From the NCBI RefSeq assembly GCF_002838835.1, contig NZ_NHPP01000001.1, positions 421,699 through 485,698 of the forward strand: a DNA stretch of 64,000 nucleotides. The letters run 5' to 3'. A program made the position numbers and the translations under genes. This document shows, in pieces, positions 63,966 through 64,000 of this stretch (position 1 is its first letter; the number at the start of each line of letters is the position of its first letter). The notes below the pieces were generated by a model. That model was not told the origin of the DNA and did not search any database. It saw only the letters and a program-made list of their open reading frames with translations. This DNA is from Siphonobacter sp. SORGH_AS_0500. GTDB lineage: Bacteria; Bacteroidota; Bacteroidia; Cytophagales; Spirosomataceae.

Positions 63966-64000
63966 CCCGCAGTCGCTCGGCTCTAGCCGAGTGCTGCGGG
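63966..64000. repeat. CCCGCAG...CTGCGGG hairpin at window edge
   Basis: CCCGCAG-TCG-CTCGGC pairs with GCCGAGTGCTGCGGG (small internal loop). It reaches the end of the window; the element may continue. Confidence 0.7.

Overview
The window looks like a chromosomal segment of a Bacteroidota bacterium, most likely of the order Cytophagales (Spirosoma/Siphonobacter-like). The clues are Bacteroidota-type promoters (-7 box TAnnTTTG), a long SecA with a Bacteroidota-style insertion, DUF3857/transglutaminase proteins, CHASE3-HAMP-GAF hybrid kinases, a CrtY-type lycopene cyclase, and GH3, GH36 and GH76 glycosidases. Genus cannot be fixed from sequence alone. No rRNA, tRNA, CRISPR array, prophage or transposase was recognised.

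Layout. (1) 1-17.9 kb, plus strand: a surface-polysaccharide locus. It has a GT39-like membrane protein, WbqC, many GT2/GT4/GT9/GT8-like transferases, a DUF5672 protein, an O-antigen polymerase-like protein, a WcaF-like acetyltransferase and a WecA/MraY-family phosphosugar transferase. (2) 18.1-26.1 kb, minus strand: an esterase, then CheB, CheR, a single-domain response regulator, a very large hybrid histidine kinase and a REC-PAS-histidine kinase. (3) 26.3-32.6 kb: a ModE-like regulator, a GH76 hydrolase, a palindromic tandem-repeat array, a YqhD-like alcohol dehydrogenase, a GRP/RhaT-like sugar transporter, an outer-membrane beta-barrel protein and QueG. (4) 32.8-41.2 kb: grpE-dnaJ, a nitroreductase, GH36 alpha-galactosidase, a lipoprotein overlapping a short DUF2256 gene that is easily missed, a DoxX-like protein and DinB. 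(5) 41.7-54.9 kb: secA, a KAS III-like synthase, two DUF3857 proteins, alkaline phosphatase, OsmC and lipA. (6) 55-64 kb: lycopene cyclase, metK behind a structured leader, an unknown secreted protein, a DUF2339 membrane protein and GH3 beta-glucosidase.

Two features dominate the hunt. First, nine genes, including essential secA, are each split by what looks like one missing base. In every case adding one base makes the total length divisible by three and joins two halves of a recognisable or otherwise continuous protein. This points to systematic single-base loss in the assembly rather than nine real pseudogenes. Second, the intergenic DNA holds several families of palindromic or terminal-inverted, MITE/REP-like repeats, plus a candidate three-way-junction leader RNA upstream of metK that recalls parts of SAM-I class riboswitches.
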